This document shows positions 51,950 through 62,819 of a DNA stretch of 64,000 nucleotides, in pieces. The stretch is from Hermatobates lingyangjiaoensis. Lineage: Eukaryota; Arthropoda; Insecta; Hemiptera; Hermatobatidae. The notes under the pieces are model-generated. The model had not been told where the DNA came from, made no database searches, and was given only the letters and a program-made list of their open reading frames with translations. Position 1 is the first letter of the stretch; every line of letters starts with the position of its first letter. The translations under genes and the position numbers were made by a program. The DNA lies in NCBI GenBank assembly GCA_026182355.1, contig JAPFBL010000378.1, positions 389,501 through 453,500 of the forward strand, given 5' to 3'.

Positions 51950-52370
51950 ATTAAACGACAAAAGAAATGGGAAAACAAGACTAAGATCTTTTAATCGTAA
52001 CAAACGGTCTTCGTCAGAGTCAAAGATGCAGAAAACATCTGGTGAGGGGTTAAGAAGAGTGGGAGGGAAGAGTGGTATTTTAAAAGGGTGAAAGTGCAGG
52101 AAAGGACTAATGTCCAGAAAGGGATGTTTGGGGAAACAAAGAAGTACAGTAAGAAAAAGTAAAAAAACTATTCACTAGCTGTCACCCTCTTAGGGTTGAC
52201 ATCTAGTCTAGTGTTGAAACATCTAGTATTTCAGTTGGATTTTTGACTCTGACGAAGATCGCTTGTTACGGTTGAAAGATCTTATTCTTGTTTTCCCATT
52301 TCTTTTGTGGTTTAATCAGTGATTGTTATTTCACGTGTTTATGTGAAATCTTTTTATTTATGTTTCCAAT
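51950..52370. mobile_element. Family A element, long form with both arms
   Basis: Left arm GATTAAACGACAAAAGAAAT, interior 52022-52195 shared with 16936-17130, right arm ending ACGTGTTTATGTGAAATC. The left motif lost GAAA (reads AAAA); the right (52246-52288) has core CTGACGA and AGATCT, but stem I is mutated. Confidence 0.78.
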
Positions 52371-52479
52371 TATATATATATTGCAAAATTTTTATATTAA
52401 ATAATTGTACTATATATGTTATTTCGTTTTTCGTTTATACACGAACTTAAATAAACGATGTAATAATGAAATCGTAATT

Positions 52480-52985
52480 GAGCGTGTTAAGTTTATTAAT
52501 TCATCATGCAAGTTTCAAACTGATCATGTTATGTTTCGCATTTGATCGTGTCAGGTTTTTCTTAATTAGTCGTGTTAGGTTTTGTAATTGGTCGTTTTAT
52601 GTTTCGTAATTGACTGCGTTTTAAGTTTAGCAATTGATTGTGTCAGGTTTCATAACTGATCGTGCCTGGTTTCTTAATTATTCGTTTCAGGTTTTTTAAT
52701 TGATCGTATCAGGTTTCGTAATGAGTGTTGTCAAATTAAAACAGGTTTCTTAATTTATCATGTCAGGTTTTGTAATTTTTCAGGTATTTACCATTCATGT
52801 CAGGTTTCGTAATTCATTCTTTCTGGTTTCGTAATCGACGTGTTAAGCTATTCATCGTGTTAGGTTTCATAATTGATCGTGTCTGGTTTCTTAATTATGC
52901 GTTTCAAGTTTCATAATCGACGTGTTAAGTTTCGCTATTCATCGTGTCAGGTTTTATAATTGTTCATGTCAGATATCCTTAACGT
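52480..52985 (+). repeat. Degenerate 27-bp minisatellite
   Basis: About 18 units of GTCAGGTTTCGTAATTGATC-type sequence, quite diverged, 450 bp beyond the presumed OSGIN 3' end. Confidence 0.85.
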
Positions 52986-52999
52986 TAAGAAATATAATT

Positions 53000-53640
53000 A
53001 AAATAACAACCTAATAATTACATTCGTTGATTTAGTAAACGATGACTCTTAATAGTTTTTTGTTTTTATTTAGACTATTCTAATTCTGAAAGAATTTCAA
53101 ATAAACTATATTTTTAAAATATTATAAAATCTTTGTCGAGCGACATTAATGTCAGTTAGCTTTAATTAAAAACAACTCATATTTTCGTAATCAGTATTAT
53201 TTATTTTCATAAAAAAATTATCGTTATTAAGTATATATATAAAAGCTGTTTTGTTAATATATAATTTTTGCGTATATTTCGAATATTTGTTTGTTCATAA
53301 AAGCCACGTGTACGGTATTCATTAAGAATCTGTCTTGAGTAACAGGGTAATTTTTAAAGATGAAATATTGTAGATTTATTAAAATATAACAAAGATAAAG
53401 TAGGAAATCGTTTGAAACATATATAAATAATTCCAATTAATATAAGTTTTTTAATAAATAAATCGGTTATTTGACAATAAAAGAAAAAAAAGTATATTTA
53501 TGGTAAAAATCTATAGCTTTTGTTTTATATATATTGTATTGTTGATTTTTTTTTTCTTTAGTTACAACTATTTGTAAAAGTCTAGTTTGGTCTATTTAAT
53601 GGTATTTAAAAATTGTATAAAATACATCGAAATTTTGTTT
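53000..53640. other. No gene seen; AT-rich DNA
   Basis: Unique AT-rich sequence. Confidence 0.5.
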
Positions 53641-53649
53641 GTTTGTTTG

Positions 53650-54230
53650 TGTGGCAGCCAACGCCCAGTTTTGGCTGTTGAGAGACGCGTTGACCAATAA
53701 ATGATGTGATTTTGTAAGTATGTTGAGAGTGGGCAGACACTTTGGTATTAATGTTTTGAGTATCTGTTGAGTTGTGATAACAGAGAGGACAGTCTTTGGG
53801 GGGGGGGGGGGGGGCATGAATAGTTTTAAAGATCTTTCTTGATGTATCTAACCATCCTTCGTATGGAAAGATACGACTTAGGGACTTGACAGTTTTGGTC
53901 AATGTTCCAAGAGCCAACGCTCACCAGTGACTCGTATTAGGCTTCGCGTTGCCCAGTAAAGATGAGATTCTACGTTTAGTTAGTTGTCATGTTGAGAGGG
54001 AGGCCTTCAAGTGCTGGGTACCCATTTGACCCAAAAGAAGGGAATACTTCTGAGGGTTTGGTAGAACGCCAATAGTGGTGCAGATCTTTCCCGAGATAGT
54101 CGTGACCATCTTCCATACAGAATGTCTCTTTGGTCTAACAGCCAACACTCACCCATAGCTGTAGGGCCTTTAGGCTACGCGTTGCCTATAGACTTATACC
54201 TCTAGGCGTAAGTCTAACCACCTCTCCCAA
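53650..54230 (+). repeat. Diverged repeats, about 240 bp, with G run
   Basis: AGCCAACGC...GCGTTG(A/C)CC(A/C)...ATGAGATTCTACG-like blocks occur near 53655, 53910 and 54140, and a related one at 42007-42066. A 17-bp G run is at 53798-53814. Confidence 0.55.
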
Positions 54231-54539
54231 CTCTTACCAGTAGCCAATATAGCAAATCCACTTTTCTAATACTCGGTGATTTTATAAGCTGATGTATCCT
54301 TTTGCTGCTTCAAGCTCGGTTCTTTTCTTTTGTACATCGAAATTTTGATCCATTTAAACTACTTGTTTGGAATAAAATAAAATTAAATAAATATAACATA
54401 AAAAGTTATATTATTTCACAGTAAATATGAAAGTCATGATTATAAATTATGTTTTGAGTATATAAAAATTTAAATTCATGCATTTCGTCATTACCACAGA
54501 GGTTAGTATTATTAATATTAGAAATATAATATACCGTCT

Positions 54540-54955
54540 TACCCCGTATACTGCTACTGTAGCTCTCTGACCGGTTTCGGGTGTCACCCATCTTCAACAA
54601 GAAATGATCTAAGGAGTCTAAACATAAAGAATCGGGTAATCTAACAAATGAACAAGTAAATCATCAAAGCGATATATTATTTAAACCCTTAAGGAAAATA
54701 AAGCGATGACTTGACAGACTTGACACTGACGAAAATAATAGAAAAAGAATTAGACTAAATAATAGTAACTAAAATAAAAATAAAATAGAGTAAAAATAAT
54801 TAATAATAAAATCTAGACAGCATTGGGAAAGTAGGTAGGTTATATAATCAGAAAGAAAGGGTGATCAGAAAAGATGGGTGACACCCGAAACCGGTCCGAG
54901 AGCTACAGCAGCAGTGTACGAGGTAAGACGGTATATTATATTTCTAATATTAATA
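54540..54955. mobile_element. Palindromic hammerhead-like element, core lost
   Basis: Arms ATATACCGTCTTACCCCGTA and inverse. Both keep stem II GGGTG/CACCC, GAAA and stem III ACCGGT, but the cores read TTGAAGA and AGAAAAG. A single arm piece is also near 31965-32030. Confidence 0.7.
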
Positions 54956-55439
54956 TACAAATTTAGCTGCGTACCTAATTTTGGACATTAAAAAAAAAGA
55001 GTATTAAGTTAGAAAATATACTAAACACTAACTGCTTTAAGAACTTCATAATATAGATTTTTTTTTTCAAATTATTGATAAAAAAAAAATATTCCAGGCT
55101 TGTACCATCTAATCTGAATTATAAAACTAAATTAGTTCCAGTGAGCAGAATAGAAATATGAAAGTCAGCTTCTTTAATTGGGCGATAATTAAAAAGTCAT
55201 TACTCCGCATGACTTGTTATTCCTGCAGCCATGTAGCTTTAAATGACGTCAAACAACAAAATAGCGGGAAACTATTTTTTAAAACTTTGTTTTAATCTTA
55301 TTTCTACGAATAATAGGATTGCATTTAATTGAAAGATTTTTATGAGTTACTGAATTATTATTAACTCATAATGGAGGGGAAAAAATAAACTATTCTACAC
55401 ACAAAATAAGTTTTATTTATATATTTGCTATTTTTCTTT

Positions 55440-55660
55440 ATCGAGGTTTGCTCCAGTGTCCAACATTTGTCAATTAAAACAACTTTAAGCAAAAGTTTCT
55501 TTTATATTTATAGACATCTTCAGGGCTACATCAATTCATATTAATTTATTGATGTATCCCTGAACATGTCTACAAATATGGACGAAATATTGGATTTAAA
55601 GGTTTTTTTATTGTGAAATTGTTTGATGCTAGATCAAACCTCGAAAGAGAATAGTGTAGA
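55440..55660. mobile_element. Palindromic hammerhead-like element
   Basis: Arms CAATTAAAACAACTTTAAGC.. and inverse around TCAATTCATATTAATTTATTGA. The plus motif is at 55556-55594: core CTGAACA (G8 to C), stem II GTC/GAC, GAAA, ATAT, stem I ATCC/GGAT. Confidence 0.6.
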
Positions 55661-55699
55661 ATATATATGGTTTAGTTAAGAAAACATTTATATATATAT

Positions 55700-55915
55700 A
55701 TAGCACAGCAGAAAGTAAACAAAAATGACTAAAGATCTTTTAACTGTAAACAGCGGTCATCTTCAGAGTCAAATCTCAACGAATTTCAACTGAGGTTTGT
55801 CTCTGATGAAGACCACATGTTACAGTTGAAAGATTATATATTTTTTGTTTGTTTCTTATTGTGGTTTTGACGTTGATTTTTATTTCACGTGCTTATTTTG
55901 AAATCTCGTTATATA
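55700..55915. mobile_element. Diverged family A palindrome
   Basis: GACTAAAGATCTTTTAACTG and inverse; right motif core CTGATGA with GAAAGATTA, so stem III is broken. A similar decayed palindrome is at 61060-61225. Confidence 0.6.
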
Positions 55916-55981
55916 CTGTATATAGCTGGCTTATATATATTATAAGACGAGTTGGCTTTCGTCTTCTAGCCACTCGACTTC

Positions 55982-56023
55982 CTTTCCTGAGGACGACCGT
56001 TAAAAGGGTCGAAATATTGAATG
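55982..56023 (+). ncRNA. hammerhead-like motif, single
   Basis: Core CTGAGGA (55987-55993), extra C, stem II GACC/GGTC, GAAA (56011-56014), stem III ATAT, cleavage base U, stem I TTC/GAA. Intact, with only one arm visible. Confidence 0.72.
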
Positions 56024-56662
56024 TGAGTCCTAGTTTCTGCTTTTCATTCGTGTTTCTCAAAGTTTTTAAAGTATATATATATATTGATAAAAGTATCGAC
56101 CGTTAAATAGAAACAAAATTAAAGTTTGTCAGGACTCGATCAGTTCTTTAGGTTCAAATTAAACTTTCATTGCCAACATTTCAAAATTGTATACTTCTAT
56201 AAGTTTTCTCACTAACCTATTGTCAAAATTTCTATTGTATTGTCTTATTTTTCGGAATTAATTAATTCAATTAATACTACTGATTTGCATTTTAAATTTG
56301 AATCTGAAATATAACCCTAAAGATTTGAAATATGTTGTTTTCTAAAAAAAAAAAGAAATCTTTTTTGTGTGTAGAGAAAAGTTTCATCATCCCATTAAAC
56401 TATTTAATAATTCTGTATTGGACATTCCATTAAATATAAAATAAAAGAAAATTTAAATGATTTCTGGTGAAATGTTGAACGAAAAGTAATATTAATTTAA
56501 TCTAGTGCGGATATGGCGGTCGATAGATCTTTACAACGTGTTTACTTGAAGTTTAACGCAGTTTTCCTTTTTTGTTCTTTTGACTGAAGTTTTGTACCTT
56601 TTCTAACAACTGAAGATCTATTTGATCAGAAGGCAGCTGTAATAATAAAATTTGGCTAAAGC

Positions 56663-57420
56663 AGGGGTTCCCAACCAGGGTTGCTCGCACCCCCTGGGGG
56701 TGCGAGACATCATTCCAGGGGGTGCGAGAAGCAGAGCTGTAATTTTAAGAAAATTTCCTTAGCTTAAGGAAATTTCAGCACTTTTAAGGAAATGTTTAAG
56801 GATATGATATTTTTTAAGGAAATTCTAAGGGAATCTTCAAAAGTTTAGGTCGATAACGTCATGGAAATCCTAAGTTAATAGTATTTTCATTCTTGGTTAA
56901 AACCTAAGTTTCATGATTCAGAATAAAAATGAAGATGTGGCCTAAAATTTGCCTGGCTCTGCTATAGATCTGAAATCTTTACATATTTCAAACAAGTAAT
57001 TATTTTTTGTCAGGTATATTCAAATGTTAATCTGGGATATCCTTTCTGTCCATATGTTTGATTTTTTTACATATAAAAAAATTAAATTCCTTTCTAAGCG
57101 TTTGGAAGCTAGTTCTTGATTTTACTATTTTACATATATTTCAAACAAGAGTTATTACTTTCGTAAAGTTTATTCAAATATCAATCTGTGATATGTTTTT
57201 TGTCTAAAAGTCTGATTTTTTTTTTGCATATTATATTAGAAAGTGAAATAAATACGAGTATCTTCTTTTGATAAAATTTTGTATGATTCCACATCTTTTA
57301 TCCTTGAACAAAGTATAAAATGTAGGGGGTGCGAGGTCAGAGCAAAATATTTTTAGGGGTGCGAGGTCAGAGCAAAATATTTTTAGGGGTGCAGGAGTTA
57401 AAAAAGGTTGGGAACCACTG
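56663..57420 (+). mobile_element. hAT-type element with 8-bp TSD
   Basis: TIRs CAGGGGTTCCCAACC and GGTTGGGAACCACTG, target duplication GGCTAAAG at 56655-56662 and 57421-57428. 758 bp, a repeated GGGGTGCGAG block at both ends, no transposase. Confidence 0.92.
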
Positions 57421-57491
57421 GGCTAAAGGATATATTATACCATATGAATAATATTTTAAATGTAAATAAATAATGAATGAATTAATTAATA

Positions 57492-57878
57492 CAGTACAGC
57501 CTTGTAGTACGAGTGCCTCCTTGTGCAAGCAATTCGCTTTACGAGCAGCCATTCGTAAGAATTTTCGTCTCATACGACGAGTAAAACATTCTTAGTACGA
57601 GCAACCATCTTCCTCACGTCTAGATGGTCTGCGTTTTAAGTTTAGTAGATTAATAAAACATGAATATTTCTTGCTAGCATTTATTGTTCAAGTAATATTA
57701 TTTACATTACATGTACAGTATTGTTTGTTTTTTCTAATTGTACCTCTTCTGTTTACAAAATTAATTTAAAAACCGATATTTTGGGGATAAAACGGGTTAT
57801 TTATTTTCGTATTAATTTTAATGGAAAAAATTGCTTCGTAATACAAGCTCAGTCTGGGAACGAGTTAAACTCATACTG
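57492..57878 (+). mobile_element. pogo/Tigger-like element, diverged ends
   Basis: Left CAGTACAGCCTTGTAGTACG, right ...ACTCATACTG|TA. TA on both sides; the TIR match is partial. Confidence 0.6.
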
Positions 57879-57924
57879 TAGAGTTCAACTATATGATAAA
57901 ATATACTTTATATATGAATATATA

Positions 57925-58342
57925 TAGGTGTGTTCTCTAATCGGGGTTCGGTCAATTTTCCAGGATAAAAAATCAAACTCTCGTTGCCAACGTTTCGGTT
58001 TTATTTAAAACCTTTTTCATAGGCCTACAAACAAAGGATAATATAATTAACATTGTTGTTCCTTTAAATAATGTAAATTTCATTTTCGTAGTTAAAAAAT
58101 TCTTACTTTTGTAAGTAATATTGTTCTATGTATCTCTGAAATATTTCTACTTGTAATATTCATAAGTTGTAACAATCCATTTTCATATTGTGTATATGTT
58201 TGATGTTGATATGTGATTTCTTCTTATCCTTTGTTTGTTGGCCTATGAAAAAGGTTTTAAATAAAACGGAAACGTTGGCAACGAGGGTTTGGTTTTTTAT
58301 CCTGGAAAATTGACCGAACGCCGATTAGAGAACACACCTATA
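57925..58342. mobile_element. Palindromic element, family G
   Basis: Arms GGTGTGTTCTCTAATCGGGG and inverse, each with AAAACCGAAACGTTGGC-type stem II/GAAA/ACGT. TA tract to the right (58343-58360). Confidence 0.78.
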
Positions 58343-58480
58343 TTTATATATATATATAATATATAACAAATGTACATAGATAAATTAAAAACACACAATT
58401 ACAGTTTGTAATTTTTGGCTGAACCGTCATCGGGAGAGAAAAAAAAGGCGGAAATAAGCGCACTTGTTGATAGATGGTGA
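58343..58480. mobile_element. Family B half-palindrome, decayed
   Basis: Arm ATTAAAAACACACAATTACA; the motif reads CCGATGA and AAAAA instead of GAAA. Confidence 0.6.
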
Positions 58481-58539
58481 GCCTATGTATTTTTGTTTAC
58501 ATTGAATTACATTTATCCGTTTAGGATCGTTTTGCCATT

Positions 58540-58712
58540 GTTGTGCTCTTGTGTCCTGCCCTCTAGACTGGTAGGTTCAAGGTTCAATACCCACTCTGGT
58601 CCCTCGAATTATTCACGCGGGAAGTGAATAAATGTGATCACGTCGTCCCTCTGAGAGGACGTTAAACTATCAATTCCTTAATGTCTGAATGCCATTGCAA
58701 CCTAAACAAAAC
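58540..58712 (+). repeat. tRNA-derived SINE, internally deleted
   Basis: Head with B box GGTTCAATACC, body to GAGAGGACGTTAAACTATC, then directly the tail CCATTGCAACCTAAAC; the 3' domain is missing. Confidence 0.78.
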
Positions 58713-59428
58713 CTAGAAAGGTAATAAACATCAGTCATAAAGTTGGAAAACGCTAGGACTGTAGTAACTTTAATAAAAACATATTAAAAGTATTGCTTAT
58801 AATTTTAAAACAACTTTTACTTCGACAACTCTCTTACTATTAAGTATCAGACATTTCCATAAAATGGTTATTTCTTCTTGAAACTTCAAATTTTTTTTAT
58901 TCTTTATTTTTTTTATATAAATTGACATGAAGCAGTAATAAAATTATTTATTTATATTTATATAGTAATATTGTTATTTGTTTATAATAAATAAGACAAG
59001 ATTTTTTTGTATTATTTTGTAACAAAAAATCATTAGAAAAAAAGAATTAGAAATTTTGTTTAATAAACTTACGTTTGTTTGGAGTTTTTTTTTATTTTTT
59101 ATTGTTATGATTTTAAATATGTTTTTTTGTGATACTGGCTGCCAGATATTAGCAAGCTCATCCATCAATCATAAGCTATGCAGAGTTGATTGTAGACAAT
59201 TAGAAAAACTGATTTGAAACAGAAAATGCGCTTGAGGTCAAAAAAACTGTGATATATTCCTGAACCATTAACATACTTGAAAGGCAGCCGTGTATTGTTT
59301 AGTTTTTTTTATATATATATATGTACTTTATTAAAAAAATAATTTAACAATAATAGGCAGGAGTTTAATAAAGTTAATATTTATTTTTGAAGAGATGAAT
59401 AAGCAGGTTTTACTTGATATACTTAAGG
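58713..59428. other. No gene seen; AT-rich DNA
   Basis: Homopolymer-rich, no elements recognised. Confidence 0.5.
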
Positions 59429-59618
59429 TGGCCAGGGTAGCTTAAAGGCATGCGTGCTCGCCTTTAGATTGGTAGATTCTCACTCTGGCCTTCCTTCTTT
59501 TATGAAAGAAGGTGAGAAGAAACTCTTAAGAGGACGTTGATAACTGTCGATCTATGAAACTATTCGACGTCAGGTATTCGTTAAAAATCTCCTGATCTAA
59601 ATACAATTGAATTGACCA
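59429..59618 (+). repeat. tRNA-derived SINE, 3' truncated, diverged
   Basis: Head GGCCAGGGTAGCTTAAAGGC, B box degraded, body AAGAGGACGTTGATAACTGT. Confidence 0.7.
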
Positions 59619-59964
59619 ATTAATGTGGCTATGCCCCCATTACTGAAATGGGTGCCAAATAATAAATGAGTCATACTTTCCGCGCCCGCCTGTTGAATTA
59701 GACTATCTGGTAGCAGGAAGTCTCTCTCTCTCTTTCTCTGTCAGAAGATAATGAACAGAATAAAAAAGAAGTTATATAAACTTAGAATTCCTATGACTTA
59801 GATTAAATCAAGTTCTTCTTGAAAATGTGTACCTCTGAAAAGGACACTGCTGTGCCAAGTAACAACTGATTATTCATCTCATTAGTGTAATTTATACTGA
59901 ACCTCAGAAGTAAGTTTATCCTGGTTACAAAAACATTGTTTTGCTTTACTACTTCTATTGGACT

Positions 59965-60245
59965 ATATATATATACGTTTCACGGTGAATCACTTACACA
60001 GAACTAAGGAACAAACACACTTACTGTCTCTAATTTTTGGTTGAACCGTCATCAGGAGAGTTGAGATAGGGACACCAATCCCACTTGTGAAGCGACGGTT
60101 GGAGACCGTGCGCTTGGTGTCACTATCTTAACTCTCCTGATGACGGTTCAACCGAAAATTAGAGACAGTAAGTGTGTTTGTTCCTTAGTTCTATGTTTGT
60201 GATTAACCGTGAAACTTTTGTTTTTTGACTCGTTTTCCTGTTTAC
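59965..60245. mobile_element. Palindromic hammerhead element, family B
   Basis: TA at both outer sides, arms GTTTCACGGTGAATCACTTA and inverse, loop CCAAGCGACGG-type. The left motif lost G12 (AAAAA); the right is intact. Confidence 0.8.
60133..60166 (+). ncRNA. hammerhead-like motif, family B, intact
   Basis: Core CTGATGA (60137-60143), extra C, stem II GGT/ACC, GAAA (60154-60157), stem III AATT, cleavage base A60161, stem I TCTC/GAGA. Confidence 0.78.
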
Positions 60246-60272
60246 TATATATATATATATATATATATATAT
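60246..60272 (+). repeat. (TA)n between family B and family F elements
   Basis: About 26 bp TA shared as the boundary of two adjacent palindromes. Confidence 0.9.
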
Positions 60273-60364
60273 TCACTGATAAAACGAAATACGATCCAAA
60301 CTGGACACAATACGAGTTCGAGATTAACAAAGAGCAACACACAAAGTAGGGAAACACACTTACA

Positions 60365-60399
60365 GACTCAAATTTTCGGGTAATCCGTCTTCAGGAGAA
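60365..60399 (-). ncRNA. hammerhead-like motif, family F, intact
   Basis: Core CTGAAGA (60388-60394), extra C, stem II GG/CC, GAAA, stem III AATT, cleavage base U, stem I CTC/GAG. Confidence 0.72.
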
Positions 60400-60488
60400 A
60401 AGAGAATGGGAGACCAAGCACGTTGTAGGCGCGTTGTAACCGTTACTTGCCGTTGCACCTACAACATGCTTGGTCTCCCATTCTCTTT

Positions 60489-60521
60489 TCTCCTGAAGAC
60501 GGATTACCCGAAAATTTGAGT
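60489..60521 (+). ncRNA. hammerhead-like motif, family F, intact
   Basis: Core CTGAAGA (60493-60499), GAAA (60510-60513), stem III AATT, cleavage base U60517, stem I CTC/GAG. Exact inverse of its partner. Confidence 0.72.
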
Positions 60522-60695
60522 CTGTAAGTGTGTTTCCCTACTTTGTGTGTTGCTCTTTGTTAATCTCGAACTCGTTATATATATATATATATATATATCT
60601 TTCTAAATTTAATAAACGGTCCACCAGGACTATAAAACTTTAAATTACAGAAAGCACGAAACAGAAAAAGGAATAAAAATCACACTTACAGAATT

Positions 60696-60735
60696 CTCAA
60701 TATTTCGAACTGTTGTTTGTTCATCATCAGGAGTA
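60696..60735 (-). ncRNA. hammerhead-like motif, family E, intact
   Basis: Core CTGATGA (60724-60730), extra U, stem II GAAC/GTTC, GAAA (60703-60706), stem III ATAT, cleavage base U, stem I CTC/GAG. Confidence 0.75.
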
Positions 60736-60840
60736 GATTAGAAGAGATAACGAAGTGAAAAAGATCTCCCTACGTCGAAGGACGGAGTGAAATGTCCTTC
60801 GACGTAGGGAGATCTCTCTCACTTCGTCCTCTTTTCTAAT

Positions 60841-60884
60841 CTACTCCTAATGATGAACAAACAACAGTTCGAAATATTGAGAAT
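60841..60884 (+). ncRNA. hammerhead-like motif, family E, core mutated
   Basis: Core CTAATGA (G5 to A, expected inactive); everything else as in the partner arm. Confidence 0.6.
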
Positions 60885-60954
60885 TCTGTAAGTGTGATTT
60901 TTATTTCTTTTTCTGTCTCGTGCTTTGTGTAATTTACAGTTATATATATATGTA

Positions 60955-61045
60955 AATGATCAAACCATAATAAGAAAAGGGAAAACTATTGTGGTTTGAT
61001 CATTGATTGTTATTTCACGTGTTTATGTGAAATCTTTTTATATAT
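60955..61045. mobile_element. Minimal family A palindrome without ribozyme
   Basis: GATCAAACCATAATAAGAAA and inverse nearly touch; both motifs deleted. The outer TTTCACGTGTTTATGTGAAA end is kept. Confidence 0.75.
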
Positions 61046-61286
61046 ATTACTGTATAAACGTACAATCACAGTAAGAAATCAGAAGAAAATACTAAGAGCT
61101 TTCAACCGTAACAAACGGTTTTCTTAACAGAGTCAAATCTCAACTACAGTTGAAAGATCTTAGTCTTTTTTCTGATTTCTTACTGTGGTTTGGATGTTGA
61201 TTTTTATTTCATGTGCTTTATCATAAAGTCAAAGACCCCAGAGCATTTATTTCTTTTGTTTTTCTTTTTCTTGTGGTTTATACTTC

Positions 61287-61317
<31 letters not shown>

Positions 61318-61335
61318 TATATACATATATATATT
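61287..61335 (+). repeat. (TA)n tract
   Basis: TA run with two TACATA breaks; another is at 61438-61460. No palindrome adjoins. Confidence 0.9.
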
Positions 61336-61460
61336 AAGTTTCCTTGTGACATATTTAATGAACAAGTCTAAAAAACCTCTTACACATTAATTGGCTGGAA
61401 ATATTATTTTCAATAATTTATTTTGAATGATATTTAAAATATATATATATATATATATAT

Positions 61461-62560
61461 GAAGGAAAATCTGCGAAATTTCAAAACCATGAAAATAAAA
61501 ATATACCAACGTATAGAAATGTTTTTTTTTTTTTTTTAATACTCTGTAGATGTTTAAATTATAATTTTATTTTATTTATTTATTTTTTTTTTTGGTGAAA
61601 AGGTGTAAAATTAATTAAATTTATGACATTTTATATTGAATTTTTAAAATATACACATATATAAATGATTTATTTTTTATATCATTTATTAAAATTTATA
61701 TTTTTGTAGTTAGTATATAATGAATATAACATATATATATAAGCTTGTATATAATACGTTATGTGCAATGGATTTGTAGCGATTTAATAGCTTGCTGGTG
61801 ATGATACATTTTTTTATTCAGAATCGTAAATGTAATATTTACAAAATATATTATCGAAATTACTTCTGAAATATATTACACTCATTATTTTAATCGTGCC
61901 TTTATTTTTTTTTTAATTTTTTAATCTTATCTGTGGTAATATAAAAAAAAATGTAATTTAAAATATGTATATGTTATATGTGTGATGAATTTGTTATAGA
62001 AGTATTTAAATAGAGAATGCTTTTATAAATATTATTTTATCGTGTTTATGGGAAATTATTTGTAATAAAAAAAAAAACAAAAAAACCTGTTTGGTGCTGC
62101 AATTATAGTTCAAGTTAAAAAAAAAATTGAATAGATTTAAAAATAAATAAAATTAACACTTTCAGGTGCTATATTTTTATTTTTTTTTTTGAAATATTAA
62201 AATAAATTATGCTTTACCAGTGGCCTAATATGTTTGTATAGTCTTTCCCTCACCCTGTCCTCCCTCCCCCAATGCACCGTACATGATAGTTTATATGTAA
62301 CTTGTCGTTCTCTATTAAATGCTAATTAGAGAATATAAGTGCTGTCATAATGACGTACTCATTTCATAATGAATTGTAGTGCTGCCTAATTATGATGACT
62401 TTCATTTGTAGCTGTAATTTAATTGCAGTAATTAAATATGTCTAATTATCAATTCGATACAGCTCATTAGGTAGCAATTAAGACAGACGTAGAAGAAGAC
62501 ATTTCCTGTTTTATAATAGTATAGATGGCAATCTTGGGCCAACTTTAATGTTCAAACCAC
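61461..62560. other. No gene seen; very AT-rich DNA
   Basis: T and A runs; a small family A fragment (TTCAACCGTAGCAAGCGGTC) at 62599-62618 lies just beyond. Confidence 0.5.
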
Positions 62561-62819
62561 AAAAAGAAATAAGAAAAACAACTTAGATTTTTCAACCGTA
62601 GCAAGCGGTCTTTAGAATTTTTTTAAAAATTGTTTCGTTTACTAAAACTAACCAAAACTACAGTTTACATTTACCAAAAAAATATTTTTTTCAAATTCAG
62701 CAAAATTTACATACATTATCTATTTGGTCTGAATATTGTTACTCTAATATTATGAAAATAGAAATTTTTTAACAATTCAGCAAACAAAGTCTTTACCCCA
62801 GAGTATTGTTGCTCTAATC

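Larger units (their letters stand above)
60273..60576. mobile_element. Palindromic hammerhead element, family F
   Basis: Near-identical to 17190-17500, arms TTCACTGATAAAACGAAATA and inverse; both motifs intact. (TA)n at 60576-60598 follows. Confidence 0.85.
60599..60950. mobile_element. Palindromic hammerhead element, family E
   Basis: Arms AAATTACAGAAAGCACGAAA and inverse, loop CTACGTCGAAGGAC pairs; TA tracts outside. Confidence 0.82.

Noticed and set aside
1513..61225. Palindromes as ordinary MITEs or terminators
   Set aside because: No TIR-type ends or fixed TSD except TA; the conserved parts are ribozyme-like motifs, which fit PLE terminal repeats better.
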